Counted from the first letter of the stretch, positions 26,081 to 38,298 are shown. The stretch: 45,000 nucleotides of DNA from Sphaeroforma sirkka (GCA_001586965.3 LUCW03000243.1:25001-70000); one strand, 5' to 3'. The notes: generated by a model not told the origin, from the sequence alone. Program-made: numbers and translations.

Positions 26081-26374
26081 TCTTCAATTTACAAAATGGA
26101 AAACTATAGCTATCAGTGATTGTTTTTCGCCGAAGTGTTTGAAAAAAAAAGATCGGAAGTAGAAAGACTGAGAGCCTATGCTTAGTAAGATACCGGTTAA
26201 AGCTTTTATAAAATGAATAATGAATATTGATAATGATACCGCTTGATAAGACATCAAAACAGGTTTGCGCATAACCAAAATGTTAACTGGATAGTTCCTC
26301 AATTACTTTTGTAAATAGTACACATACATCGGCGTGATTTACATTGCGGGTGTCTAGTTCATATTGAATGTATA

Positions 26375-28603
26375 ATGCATCAGTACGATATGCTATACGA
26401 GTGCGCAGCCAATTCGGCAATAACATATGCCGCGAAAAATAAGGAATTGAATGGTCCTACTCGCGATATAAGAGTGGTGGATCGAGATGTCTCCTACCCG
26501 GACGAAGCGAGACAGTGTAATGAAGGGATCTCTAAGCCAGCTTTTAGGACTAAATACAAAACGTTAGCTTTACAGCGTTTTGGAGACTTTGATGCCAGCA
26601 ACATGACATCTTCATATTCAATTACATAACCGCAAAGAATTGCAGCTTCGACTAGAATGTGGCTTTCTACCGCGAATAGAATCTATTTGTACTGCCTTGG
26701 GCTTCATTCATGGTATTCACTGCCAGTCCATCAGTGATCATAAAGGTTGGGCTTGCTATCTAAAGTCGATAGAGAAGCCTCAGGATTTCAACATAATATC
26801 TGAAACTTCGGAAACTGAAGCGGAATACCGAAAATTCCTGGCGAGTATGAAAAAGTCGGGAGATGCCCAATGGGACATATTCAATGGGCAGAAAGCAACT
26901 CGAAAAACCGCGCTAGACAAGTTCACCGATCTGTTACCTCATACCAAAAATCTCAACGAGCTCAACATTGCCAAACTTCAGTCGATTTATGCGAACCATT
27001 TTAAGCAACTAGGCCTGCGAGTCACGAACTCAAAAAATCATCCTACCGATTGTGATTACAGGTTGATGAGGGGATATTAGAGTACAATAAAGTCGTCAAC
27101 GTCGTGAATTGGAATCTTGTGGATGATGGCGGCATCAAGAAAGAATTGGAGGTGTAATGGGAAAATATCATATCATGTGCAAGAAGTCATATCAAGTCTT
27201 CGCCAAGAGTTGTGACAACTTCTACAGTAACGGTCAACAAGCCATAAGTGATCTATACACAGGCAGGTCTACCCTATTTAGAACAGAAAACATCGACCTA
27301 ACGCCTAAGCTCCATCAAATTGAAATCAATGATGCATATGTTGAGCTTACTGAACACGACATAATTGTATCCGACTCACCGATAGGCGCTTGAGATCCAG
27401 CCATACACATTCGAGCAAATTACAGGTAAGTGCCGTATCTGTGTGTGTTTATCTGTGTGTGTACTGCTAGCGTATGTGCATCGTAATTTAATAATCGAAC
27501 TTCGTACAAAGGTGCAGACAAATAATATAATGGCACTTATATTTTGAACCTTTTTGTTTTTTAGGGATCCTGTGCAATGGGGAGGAAAAGAACTCGCGAT
27601 GTTAAGGATATTGTCCGGCTATAATATCTGTCTCCCTCCTGCAGTGCTGGATTCTTTATTCCTCTTTATATTGTGTCCCGTGAAAATGTTCGATCCTGTT
27701 ACGATAATCGGACCGGGTGGAGACATTAAGACAATACTGTGTGAGTTGTGGACAAAATTGATAGGCTCGGCTTTCAGTACGCAGTACACGAACAAAGTCG
27801 GTGATACACTGCAGACTTCACACCTATGCGCGCCGAATGCGTTGTTTGTCCACCAGGACGAGATGACCAATGTAATTGATAATAATATGCATGGATGAAC
27901 AGGTTATTTGTTAGTACCACGACATGGTGAGTCCATGCGGCTCACAAGGGTATAGTGCATGTTACCGCAAAGCCAAGGATTGGTGCTATGAACCGTAACA
28001 AACTACACGCGACATCAATCGTCAGTAGTATCTCATGGGGAAAGAATGTCTCGCCTGATAAATACGATAAAGCTTTACCTCAGATACAAAGATCGTACTA
28101 CATCGACTTGGCAACTGTATCTACCGGGAAAATTGCTGATGGATATAGGTTCGAAACCACTTTCAAGAAAGAGGGGAGACATTTCTTGACTTATATGTTC
28201 CAGTCTTGAATCACAAAGACACCAGATGGTCGATGAGTTTAGAATACCTTACCTCCGTTTGCTCCTCAAATGGTCTCAGAAGTACAACGTTTGGCTATTT
28301 GAACGTTTCGGACGTAGTTCGTACCCGTCTATTCTCAGTAGCTTTCTCAATCCCCTTGAGAGTGTACTTGATGAAGACGGACATATGTGGACAATTACAC
28401 CACGTCGATCACCACGTGGTACATCAGCACGCAATCAACCATCAACAACTCTTTTGTATACAGCAACCATGACGGTGAATATCAGTACTACTGTTGTCGA
28501 TACTTCTATAACGAATGGTGATCAAACAATACCAACACCGATCAAAACTCTACGCGAGACTTTTCTGTCGTTAAATGGCCTTTCATCAATCTCAAAGCAA
28601 TGA
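26375..28603 (+). pseudogene. Fossil of a virus-like SF3 helicase/primase gene
   Basis: A block of plus-strand coding fragments with consistent codon use. The clearest piece, near 27,560-27,890, reads IIGPGGDIKTILCELWTKLI followed about 45 residues on by NALFVHQDEMTN. That order (P-loop-like GPGG with K-T, then a hydrophobic strand ending in an acidic pair) is that of superfamily 3 helicases, as in D5-type primase-helicases of DNA viruses and rolling-circle Rep proteins. Earlier pieces (26,640-27,080) are of unknown type; later ones (27,955-28,209) include RRSYYIDLA-like sequence that could fit the D5 C-terminal part. The block is broken, with several breaks, and looks old. It is treated as a fossil. 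Family confidence is modest. Confidence 0.4.
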
Positions 28604-29593
28604 GAGAGAGCAACAATACTCCAGAAACGAACGACAATTCTGCAGCCAATATAGTCGTCGAGTATATCAAGTAGAGTACATCAAGAAAATTTTCACCATG
28701 ATTAGTCGACTATGTGACAATTTGAATCCTTGCGTGGATAAAAAATGAATATTCACTTCTGGTCCAATTTGTCATTGAATAGTGCTAGTGATAGGAACAT
28801 GATGCTCAATGTTTACTATTCGGACCGCGAACAGACTATTGTAAAATAATCCGTTTAAAAATTCTCCAAAATCGGACAGACACCGTCAATTTAAAGGTAC
28901 CCAGCTAAAAATGTATTTAGGCTGACCACACTGGTCCCAGTGGTGTCAGGGTGTCATCCTAGTGGCCCACAGATTGTCAGGATCTCCAGCGGTTGGCCAA
29001 TGGATTGTCAGGGCTCTTAGGGGTTGGTCGTAAAGACATGTAGACCTGACCCAGCATCATATTATTAAATTTAATTATGAAGGCGAGAAATTGCCTTAAT
29101 TTACGTAAGACATACGTATTACGTGAAAACTTGAAATTTGTAAGTTAAGATTCTTATAGGATAGAATTAGGAATTGGGAATTAAGAAGTATGTTTACAAT
29201 TTCAGAGGGTTAAGAAATGCTTCAGTTCTTAATTAAGAAATACGTAATAAGGCTCATCATAAAAAAATAAGAAATACCGGTGTTACTTTAAATATTTTAA
29301 GAAATTATTTCTAATTTTAAGAAATAACATATTTATTTTAAAACAAAATTTATGTGTACTTGACTCAAATACCGACGTTACTCTTTATATTATTGCCCTT
29401 ATTTTAAGAAACAATATATGAACTTGACTCTTGGAGTAAGAAATAAGATATCTACATATTTTTTAAATAATAAGAAAAGAATTGTTAAATACTTAGAACA
29501 TATAGAAACTATTTATTAGCGGTTCTTTATGAAGGTACATGGAATTAGTATCAGTTTTTCCACTTAGTTAGCATATGATTAGTTGGTGATATA
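28604..29593. repeat. Non-coding DNA with short repeated words
   Basis: No gene is seen. Around 28,925-29,035 a G-rich unit of about 30 bases recurs (GATTGTCAGG.TCT or .CTCT, then GGTTGG). From about 29,150 to 29,480 the word TTAAGAAA or AATAAGAAA recurs roughly ten times in AT-rich DNA. Confidence 0.55.
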
Positions 29594-31265
29594 ATGGAGA
29601 ATAGTGGAGAAGTGACAAGCGTGAATGCTACACCTACTTCTAATGCCGATCAAACAAATCGACACAGTTTGAATCAAAGAAACCCACGACTGATGAAGTA
29701 CTTGTATCCCTGTACAGTTGTGTAAAACTGTACAGGGCTCTGAGTAAAGAGCAAAAGCTCAACTTTGCGACCACCAAATTTAAAGTTGACGACGATAACT
29801 GCATCAAAGCTTCCTGCAAGTACTGTGATAACGAAAAATCGTACACAATGGTCCCGAAAGAATGCAAATAATTCAATAATTCATTATGCGAAGAAACACG
29901 CTAAGGAGTGGTTTGATGATGCGAGTAGGCTAGTGGCGAAGGAGATAGAAAAACGAGCAAACAAATCAGGGCGGAAACAGAGCCTTAAAGCTTTTGTGGC
30001 GGCTCCAGTTAAACTTCCTCAACTGAAGTTCAATGCTTGAAAACGACTGGCGGATTTGCACTGGGCATGATGTATCGCGAAAAACGATCTTTCATTCGAA
30101 ATTAGGGAAGAAGATGGACTTTAGTGAGTGGCTAGCAGCGGCAGCAGCAGTGCCTGTAACAAGTCACTCGGAATATACGAATGGAGCCCCCGAAACAATG
30201 AAGAAGTATTTAAAGGTACTTGAAATATCAATTAAGGACAATGTACTTTCAAAATAGAATGAGGCATTGCAATTCTATAAGGCACCATTTGCGTCACTAG
30301 AGAATGACATCTGGAAAGATTCAAACGGAGCAAATTACTTAGGCTCTATCATTCGTTAGAATGAACTCGGTAAACCACTGAGTTATCGGGAAAAATATAA
30401 AATGTCTGTCTTCCTAGGTCTGAAAGAAGTCGTAGGCTCCCATAATGGGGTAAACCTGACTGAATGGCAACGAGAAGTGTTAGACGATTGGGGTTTATTG
30501 GAAATCAAAGATGACACTCATTTCAGAGCGGATATCACAGAGTCGGACAAACTTGACACAAAACAGACAATCGATAACGCTACAAATGTCTAGGCTGCCA
30601 TGAAAAGTTCTGTTGGAGTTGTACTTGGGTATAGAGTACATCGTGTTACCTTGGTACTAAAAAAGGCAATCGGGGGATCCTTAGTGACTGCTACTGACAA
30701 AATGAGATCTGTCTTTGCGACTCATAAAGGACTTCACGAGGCAGACGTTGGTAAACAGTTGAGTATATGAGAGACACTCGTCAATGCAGATCACGAAGAA
30801 GCAATACGTGGGAGTTAATCAGCCTCGATATGACAGTAAACCCATTGCTGACATGCTACATTTCTGCGCTCAACGGTCTGCCTTTCTCAACAAAAGTATG
30901 AAATGAGCAGACAAGCTTATCTCAGCACAGAAGGTCCTAAAGTATGAACGATGCACGCAAGCAATTTCCAATGGTAGTATGCGTTAAATTGGAGTTTACC
31001 TCATGGGTTTTACGCGGATAGTCTACCCCACGCCGATGCGGGTATTGAAGTAGAGCTACCAGAGAACGTCATGAGCTACATAAGTGTGCTGGGCGACGCG
31101 TATCACATTCTTAAAATACTGCCATTAAAGAAGAAGCATTCGTGTTTTCGTGCTTTTATGCGGTTTTATTCGGAGGCTGTCTTCGTTAAAGACAAGGCTA
31201 TATTGAAAAAGGCGGAGCACGTACTAGTCACCAGATACAATTCGTCCGTAGTGCAAAAGGCATAG
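29594..31265 (+). pseudogene. Decayed BED-finger/hAT-like transposase
   Basis: A plus-strand relic of a transposase. Near 29,765-29,910 are the parts of a BED zinc finger: CKYCDNEKSYT supplies C-x2-C, and SIIHYAKKHAKEW, in the next frame, supplies H-x4-H. Near 30,040-30,120, AKNDLSFEIREEDGL resembles the hAT segment that reads roughly ND.PFS.VED.GF. Further fragments run through 30,402-30,593 (LTEWQREVLDDWGLL), 30,620-30,720 (HRVTLVLKKAIGG, like the hAT HxLNLV box) and 31,071-31,265. Many stops (TGA, TAG and TAA all occur) and at least two frame changes show long decay. I found no terminal inverted repeats or 8-bp duplications. The BED call is better supported than the hAT call. Confidence 0.5.
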
Positions 31266-31388
31266 GCAAAGCGTACCTACGTCCACATCTACCCCGTATA
31301 TGTACTGATTCACCAACGATCAGTCGCCGTGTGCAACTTGTATATACTTACTTCGGTAGTCAGAAGTGGATGGAGACAGATGAAGAAC

Positions 31389-32116
31389 CCTTATAAAAAC
31401 ATCCATGGGTAAGAAAGAAAAAAAAGTTCCCACACAAGTTTTGACTTTTCTGAATTTAGTCTAACGAAAAGCAGCAACAATGGACAATACTACCTACCTT
31501 GCACAAGAAAGGGAAGGAGAACATACCTAGAGAAAACATCCCTCTCTCAAAAGAACAACTTATATGAAGTATTCCATTTGTTCCAACAGAATTTTGAACC
31601 CTGAATTTTGTCACCGGTGTGGTCGGCCTTATGAAAACGTCCATGAGTAAGAAAGGAATAAAAGAGAGGGAAGGAGAGCATACCAAGAGAGGGAAGGAGA
31701 GCATACCTAGAGAAAACATCCATCTCTTAAAAGAACAACTTAATTTATGGGTTAGCAACCATATAGTTACCTACAGTTATCAAATATTTATACCAAGTCA
31801 CGTATAACACAATAAGGTATTTACAGCAAGTAGAGCAATACAATCTAGTCGGTACAAAGAGAATACCGCAAGAACAACGGGCGACATTACCACAAGAGAG
31901 GTAAGAAGATTACGTCTAGAGAAAACACTCGAAATCTTAAAACAACAACTTATACGAAGTATTCCATTTCTTCCAACAGAATTTTGAAACCTGAATTTTG
32001 TCACCGGTGTGGTCGGCCTTATAAAAACATCCATGAGTAAGAAAGAAAAAAGTTCCCACACAAGTTTTGAGTTTTCTGAATTTAGTCTAACGAAAAGCAG
32101 CAGCAATGGGCAGGGT
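31389..32116. repeat. Overlapping local duplications (about 240 and 390 bp apart)
   Basis: A segment with CCAACAGAATTTTGAA, TCACCGGTGTGGTCGGCCTT and CCATGAGTAAGAAAG occurs at about 31,530-31,655 and again at 31,918-32,045, 390 bases apart. Its tail (AAAAACATCCATG..TAAGAAAG, then GTTCCCACACAAGTTTTGA) occurs at 31,390-31,490 and 32,018-32,116. A further partial copy (AGAGAAAACATCCATCTCTT) is near 31,710-31,740. It lies directly before the copia fragment and could be non-coding element sequence. Confidence 0.8.
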
Positions 32117-32120
32117 TTAC

Positions 32121-32188
32121 AGAGGTGCCAAGCGCTGTCCACTTCAGAGGTGCCAAGCGCTGTCCACTTCAGAGGTGCCAAGCGCTGT
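32121..32188. repeat. 25-bp tandem triplication
   Basis: AGAGGTGCCAAGCGCTGTCC followed by ACTTC starts at 32,121, 32,146 and 32,171; the first two copies are identical and the third is partial. Confidence 0.92.
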
Positions 32189-32707
32189 TTGAAGTATCTC
32201 GCTGGTACTCAGGACTTCGGACTTGAATACACGAATAAAGAACCATGAATTCTCTATCTGAGTGCAGACAGCAGCTTTGCTAGCGATGACACAACAAGAC
32301 GATCCACCACCAGGCGAGTGGGCATTATAGCAGGTGCACCATTCGTGTGGGGAACAAACTTGCACTAGTAACAGCGTCTACAGCAGAGGCAGAATATGTA
32401 GCACAATCTGATACAGCCAAAGACGCAGTATGGGCTGGGAATCTCTTCACAGAATTCGGCATTCCGCTCGTAGAACCCACCACCATAGAACAGGACAACA
32501 AGTCAGCAATACTGATGAGAAATGGTATCACGAGATCCCGCCGTACAAAACATGTCGATCTACGATATCACATCGAACAACACCATCAAGCTAAAATACA
32601 TACCATCAGAACAGCTACTCGGTGATTTCTTCACGAAACCACTCAGCCGAGTGAAGTTTACCGACATACGCGACAGACTGATGACTCGGATGCCAGTATC
32701 AACATAG
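32121..32707 (+). mobile_element. Ty1/copia LTR retrotransposon fossil (RT end and RNase H)
   Basis: Fragments of the C-terminal part of a copia-type Pol protein: AKRCLKYLAGTQDFGLEY (the end of reverse transcriptase), DSSFASD, LVTASTAEAEYVAQSD, IEQDNKSAILM, TRSRRTKHVDLRYH and LLGDFFTKPLSRVKF, in the order usual for copia RNase H. The element is 5'-truncated: no integrase, protease or Gag is recognisable nearby, and I could not identify a pair of LTRs. It is broken, with a few breaks in the readable part, and is treated as a fossil of moderate age. Confidence 0.85.
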
Positions 32708-34320
32708 TTCAATTTGTATAAAGGTAAGTATTTTAAGGTAAGCAGGTGTCGAATGCTTTGTGCTTCTATCTCTGGCTGCCAAATATACCGATATATCGTA
32801 CCTTGTAAAAAGAGTGTATACAAACTGTTTGTATTATATGTAAAAATGAAATTATATATAATGTACACGCAATATATAACTATATATTTGTTCATATAAT
32901 TGTTCCTATCGATAGACACCCAAGTGTGTACTTGTGCGACTGTGTTTTAACATAAAATACTCTGAAGTTAAAGTTGAATCCCGCAGACAATTTGTATTCA
33001 TCGATACACATAATATTAGTAACTTACTGGTTCCTTTTAACTTTTATGCGTGATATCGTAAAAGTTGCATACTTGTGACAATTTGTATTGAAATTCACTC
33101 GCAGGATACAATACAAAATTGTGAATTTCGCAGCCCACAGGCCCTACAGGGACCACAACCTCACACTGTTTCCACTCCCCCCAGCGCCCCCTCTGTGTTA
33201 TGAGACTAACACAAAAACAAAAAACAAAAGGGGGTTTTTTTACCACTGGAGCCTGAATTTTTGTCCTCAATGGGTAGAATTCACCACTACACGAATTTCG
33301 TTGGTCAATTCGATCAAAATTTAAACTTTTTTTTGAAAGCAAGAATATCAGCCAGACCGCAGCATAAGAGCCGCACATTCCAAGACCCAAGAGAAAATCT
33401 TAGCCTCGCAGTCTCCGAGTCTCAGCCTCTCAGGCCACATCCCGAAGTCAAACCAATATGCCACAACGCAGAAGGGAGCTGTTCCCCAGCATCCACGCCA
33501 CAGTCCACACCGATTCAGTAAACAAGATGTACTTTTCAAGAAAATCTCGAGTATTTTTACCTGCGAAATTGTGATTCCTGTTCCCGTACAGAAGATTATC
33601 CACGCCAGTCGTGAAGCCTATCACTATACGGGAGATCGTCTACTCTTCAGAAAAATCAACGTTTTCAACAATTTTCATCGAGACAATACTCAACAGCACC
33701 AATTCGTAGACGTCTTCGACAAATATACATTGGTTCAACGCTTATCGCCCAATCCATCTACAGAGTCAACAATTTCACAATCCAGGTCTTAAGCCTTCAG
33801 CCTTCATTAGTCTTCAGTTTCCAATTTTCAGCCTTCAAACTTCAGCCCTTGTTGATTGTAAAATTGAGGGCGAGTAAAAGACTACAGGTCTCAGGCCAGA
33901 TTTTACAGCAAGAAACCATCTTTGATTTATGGAAGTCATCAGAGTTAGCTCACTCCCGAGAGCTAATCAAGTTGCTCAAATTTCTCTCAAGAGTTGAGTT
34001 ATCACTTAATCGACTTCCGAGAGCAGATTAAGTTTCTCAACCGATTGCTGAGTGTGGATTAAGCCTGTCAACCGCAACATTCTAATAACAGCTGCGGTTC
34101 TATGTAAGTCTCAACCTATGCGGAAAGCCATCATGTGATCAGCGTGAGATTTAGTTGCAGAGAAGTTGAAAAAGAAAAGTTTCGAAGTGTTAAAGTGTTC
34201 CGCATAAGGTTTCTCATACTGACCATATGAGGTTTTACCCTGGCCAGCCCAAGCGGCTGAACACTAGCACAAACATTTTAGGTATAAAACTAAAGGTGAG
34301 GTCAGAAATAAATATATACA
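32708..34320. other. No gene recognised downstream of the copia fossil
   Basis: Mixed-composition DNA that may include the 3' end of the copia element. A pyrimidine/purine-rich stretch at 33,780-33,850 repeats CTTCAG words, and 33,940-34,080 repeats CCGAGAG/AATCAAGTT-like words. A TATAAAA-like box near 34,283 and an AATAAA near 34,310 are present, but no transcript can be assigned. Confidence 0.45.
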
Positions 34321-34369
34321 TTTGCACTTTATTTAAAGTCTACTACATTGTACTCTAACAAAAATTTGG

Positions 34370-34520
34370 AGTGAGGGCGTGTCCCACCTTGTATCTTCGT
34401 ATCTTCTGGGAGAGAGAAAACGATATTTGTAATGTTTACTTTCACCCAACTGTTAAGCTCGAGATAGCGGGCAGTGAAACCTGTGGTGGGGGCATGTCCC
34501 ACCATGTATCTCCGCACTCC
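34370..34520. repeat. Diverged direct repeat, 114 bases apart
   Basis: GGGCGTGTCCCACCTTGTAT near 34,375 and GGGCATGTCCCACCATGTAT near 34,489 are related copies; both read ACPT.YLR in some frame. Confidence 0.6.
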
Positions 34521-34997
34521 CGTAGTAGACGAGACATTTCGTGCACGCCTCCTTTTTGCACCGTCGGAGGTTTTACATCTTGATACTAATCTAGCTAAAC
34601 CTGAATCAGACAGATTGTTTGTCGATGTTGACGAAAGGGCAGACCGTGCACGCAAATGTGCCATTCACAGCGACGAACAAATGAAAGTCCGGAAGAGACT
34701 GGACAAAAAAATCGTTAACCGAAGGAGATCATTGTCATTACTCCATAAACAATTGAGCGTCGACGACTCAAACAATACTATCACACTATCACAATGGCTT
34801 TATACAGAAAAACACAAATGCCAGCCGTACAGCAAGTGAGATTAACTAAAGGCACTATGCGTAATGCTATTGATGCTCACTCTTATACGCCTGCTCATGC
34901 ATCAACGAATGATCCCAAAAGCAAAGGAAAGGAACCTTTTATCGAAACTGTGACTTACGTAGAAACACCTATGGTAGTATTGGAAAGTATGATTTGA
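34474..34997 (+). pseudogene. Hypothetical charged protein, two frames
   Basis: An open frame at 34,474-34,836 encodes a charged helical protein (LFVDVDERADRARKCAIHSD, EQMKVRKRLDKKIVNRRRSL). A second open frame overlaps it at 34,794-34,997. I do not recognise either, and they may be parts of one broken gene. No neighbour gives a function. Confidence 0.3.
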
Positions 34998-35556
34998 CTC
35001 CTTTAGCCAGCCAACTAGATGTGCTCAAATGTGATGGGAAGCTAGAAGTGATGGGGTCTAGGTGCAGATGTACACTGCACCAGCTTGGTGTTATAATTCT
35101 CTTTTTCTTTTTCTTGAGTTGTATTGTTCTCAGATATTAAAGTATCTTAAAGTGTTTTAAGTTTTAAGTGAATAGTTGTGATTTATTTGATTCGAGTCCC
35201 TGCTTTTATATGCATTGGACTCGTAATCCTTAGTGTCGCCACGTCTTCAACTGATCGTGGCTTCCATCGTAATCTTTGGCCTTATACGTTTAGATTGTAC
35301 TCCTCCGATATTTAGGGATGCCCTTATGCTCATCAGAGATTTTCTATAATGATGTTTCCGTACTCCCGGCACTTCGGCTCCGAGATTAATTTCCATCTGT
35401 AATATTTATGTGTCCCTCTCTGAGTTTAGATTCTCTCTTTGGTTGATGCTGGGATAAACATTGTTGAGCCTCCGGCATTTGATCGTAGTTTAATGCTTGG
35501 TAAACAATCTTGGTTTACTGTGATCAATACCTCATCATCATCAAAATTATAGCATT
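34998..35556. other. No gene seen
   Basis: AT-rich DNA with no supported coding sequence between the hypothetical frames and the first inverted-repeat unit. Confidence 0.5.
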
Positions 35557-35692
35557 GGAAAGTCACTAAATGTACTTTTTAATTTCTTTGTTTGAAAAGT
35601 TTGAGAAAGAAATTGAAAATCACATTTAGCGATCTAATTTGGGCAATTAGAAAACGTTCCCCTAAATCTGTATGTACATTTAGTGACTTTCC
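35557..35692. repeat. 136-bp inverted-repeat unit A (MITE-like or element end)
   Basis: GGAAAGTCACTAAATGTAC at 35,557-35,575 is exactly reverse-complemented at 35,674-35,692. A further related copy (GTACATTTAGAGTGTTTCC) follows at 35,705-35,723. The same motif pair recurs at 38.6-38.8 kb. The unit could be a small fold-back MITE, or the left end of a 3.2-kb element with repeated subterminal sites. Confidence 0.88.
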
Positions 35693-37809
35693 CATGTAGG
35701 CCATGTACATTTAGAGTGTTTCCTCTAAAACTATCAAACGGTTTGCAATACGCAGCACCTTCACGACTGATTGCAACTTCAAATTATAAACAGTAGTCAA
35801 ATCCTTATCTTTCTTACGGATTGTGAGAGGAGCCACGACGTTCAACACAGATGACTAAAATTACTATCGTTATAATTTCAAGCCATTGAACACTGATAGT
35901 TTGATACTGTAGCTATTGTTTTCTTCTGCAACAATGACTGGTATCAAGAAAAAAACTTCATTGCTCTCAAACAACTTAAAGTTAAACTTGAGATTACAGC
36001 TTCCTTTGCAAAATGAACTATACCCATCGTATTGCCATAAAGACGGTAGACATTTGCTAGATATCTATATTTGGTTCCGGTGCCGACAATAAAATATCAA
36101 AGTGCTTTGTTTGTTGGCCGTGGATGATAGAATATGTGTGGCTTTGTAGTGCATTCAGAGTGTACGAGACACGATTGTTGCTCCGTCACAAGTGCGGGTC
36201 GCGGATCAATAGTGCATGATATACTTCACTAAGAAATTAAAACTTGTTTTAATACATTGTTTTCTTGTCACTACCTGGCATATATGATGGATAATAGTAC
36301 GCATTGGATATGAGCTGGAATCCTTCAGACCCTGTATAGGTCAGTTAAATATGTTGAACCGCATGGATGAGTTATATAATGATGAATTGCAGCCATACAT
36401 AACGTTCTGGACCACATATGATTATTTTGTCAATCAAGCATGTTATCAACAGCGATCGTAGAGAACCAACCGAAACTCTTTCTCAAGGTTTATTTTATGA
36501 GCAGCAGAGCTCGAAAAGAATGAGGATCTAAGATGTACGAGGCAGGCAATGCGAACAAGGATGGAATTCATCGTCGGCATGAGACCCTTATCAAATACCC
36601 TGTCGGATGAACATCCAAGCGGCTGATGATTTATAGCATATTCTTGATTGCAAGCTATTACTTAATATGGATATATATAATGATATATAAACATCTGGCC
36701 CGTGCGAGAAAATTGAGAGCCATACTAGAGAGGAGCTGTCCAAGTATATAGTCTAAAATAATCTTGAACACTATTTTCTTCAAAACCCCGATATGGAAAC
36801 ACATCTGAACTACTAGCCACTTTGCTTGTATCAGTGACTTAATAAGGCGTATTCTGGTAGGCCCTAATCTACCACCAATTGTACCGGACATACTACAACA
36901 GCATGACTACCACGGCATATGGACTCTCAACGTGCATTTAGAGGGCCTACCTCTCCATGAACAGAGTGAACCAATTTTATCTCCATCCAGTACTGCTTGA
37001 TAGATTTGTGTACTTCATACCCAGTCTTATCACTCTGCTTCAGTACTACTTCCATATATCGGTGCAGACCAAATCTTCAAGACTTCTGGTACCGCCTATG
37101 ATACTTCCCGCTATGGCTAACCAGGATACTCTCAATACATCAGTTGTGTGGTGTGGTATCGAGTAGCCTCCAACTTTGCTCCGAAACAGGATGGTGGATG
37201 ACAACCTCACCCTGCTTGGTATTACGTTCAAAAGTACTTAGACGGACTCAGCCCATATTGCCACTACGAGTGTGAGCCAGCTTTACTACACACAATGGCA
37301 CACAAGTCTTAGCTCCCAACCAATGGTAGAGGTGTTTTGTACCCATCGTTGCGAATTAACGCACCGCATGTCGTCAATCGTTGCATCACTCGCCTCGTGC
37401 TTCTCGCGGCAGTTCGCTAATCTTCTCAGAACCTCTTCAACAAATATGAAGCCGGATGTGCATGTAAACATATAATAACTTACCCAAATTGAAATAAACA
37501 ATATTTTCCTTATTTACATCCGATGCATATAAGCATAAAGATCTTGAGTCTTTGAGATTGAATGAAGCGGAAACCCAGGCAAAACTACAAGCCTATCACG
37601 AAAAAAGTCGCGGAGAGGGCGCAACGCACGCCTAGCAGCCAAACGAAACAAGACGTTTGGCAAGTCTAGAGTGTTAATGACTAGCAAAAACCAAGTTGTA
37701 TCGCTTTACGTTGTTGAGAAAGAGAGCGCCGTCTTTTACAATAAGCAGTGGGAACAATGAACATGTAGAAAAGAAGTGAAAGGAGATAATCAATGTAGAT
37801 ACCAATGTA
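35693..37809. other. Unrecognised, possibly decayed coding DNA
   Basis: Plus-strand fragments read sensibly for short distances (for example YHGIWTLNVHLEGLPLHEQS near 36,910-36,970) but change frame often. I do not know the family. They lie between the two inverted-repeat units and upstream of the Ulp1-like relic, so they may be part of the same lost element. Confidence 0.35.
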
Positions 37810-38298
37810 GTGATAGGTACTGTGGCAGAGTCGAAGTCATTTTATGTCGGCGGCTGGATCTTGCAGGAGAACATTGTAGTACAATGCTGCAAACCAGGGG
37901 AGTGGATCAAAGGCTCGCTTATGTCCGGGGTATTCTACCATTTATCACAATTACCCTCTCTGGATGTTCGTTTCTGTGATGCTGATGCACACAGAGTATG
38001 GATGAAGGACTTATACAAGTATTGTAGGGCAGAAAGTTTACGACTTAAGGGACCACCACAGGTGTCCGAAAGGATCTCTGTATTGATCCCATGGAATCAT
38101 AGCAACGCCCATTGGAACTTGGCGATTGTTACATTGTACACAACCAACGCTACAGTTACTATTTTAGATGGTATGCGAAATCATGTTAGAGCTGACGAAC
38201 AATTCAATTATATAGTACGATGGATGGAATGTTACCTCACAGATAATGATACATACAGCCTAAAAGTAGGTGGTATAAACCAACACGACAGTTTTTAG
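37810..38298 (+). pseudogene. Ulp1/C48-type cysteine protease relic
   Basis: Ulp1-family proteases cleave SUMO-like proteins in cells and also occur in several large DNA transposons and DNA viruses. This frame shows VLIPWNHSNAHWNLAIV, the family's W-x(n)-H-W-x-L-x-x-V strand with the catalytic His, and then VTILDGM with the catalytic Asp, at normal spacing. The upstream part (GGWILQENIVVQCC) may correspond to the domain's start. It appears broken (about one break in the part I can read). Because its parent element could be virus-like, it is treated as a fossil. It lies inside the pair of inverted-repeat units at 35.6 and 38.6 kb. Confidence 0.6.

Noticed and set aside
28140-28170. tRNA B-box-like GGTTCGAAACC
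   Set aside because: No A box at the right distance, no acceptor stem and no terminator T run; it lies in the helicase fossil. I found no convincing tRNA gene in the window.
32708-34330. 3' LTR of the copia fossil, with a TATA-like box near 34,283 and AATAAA near 34,310
   Set aside because: No second copy of this sequence is present in the window and no TG...CA borders with a target duplication could be seen.
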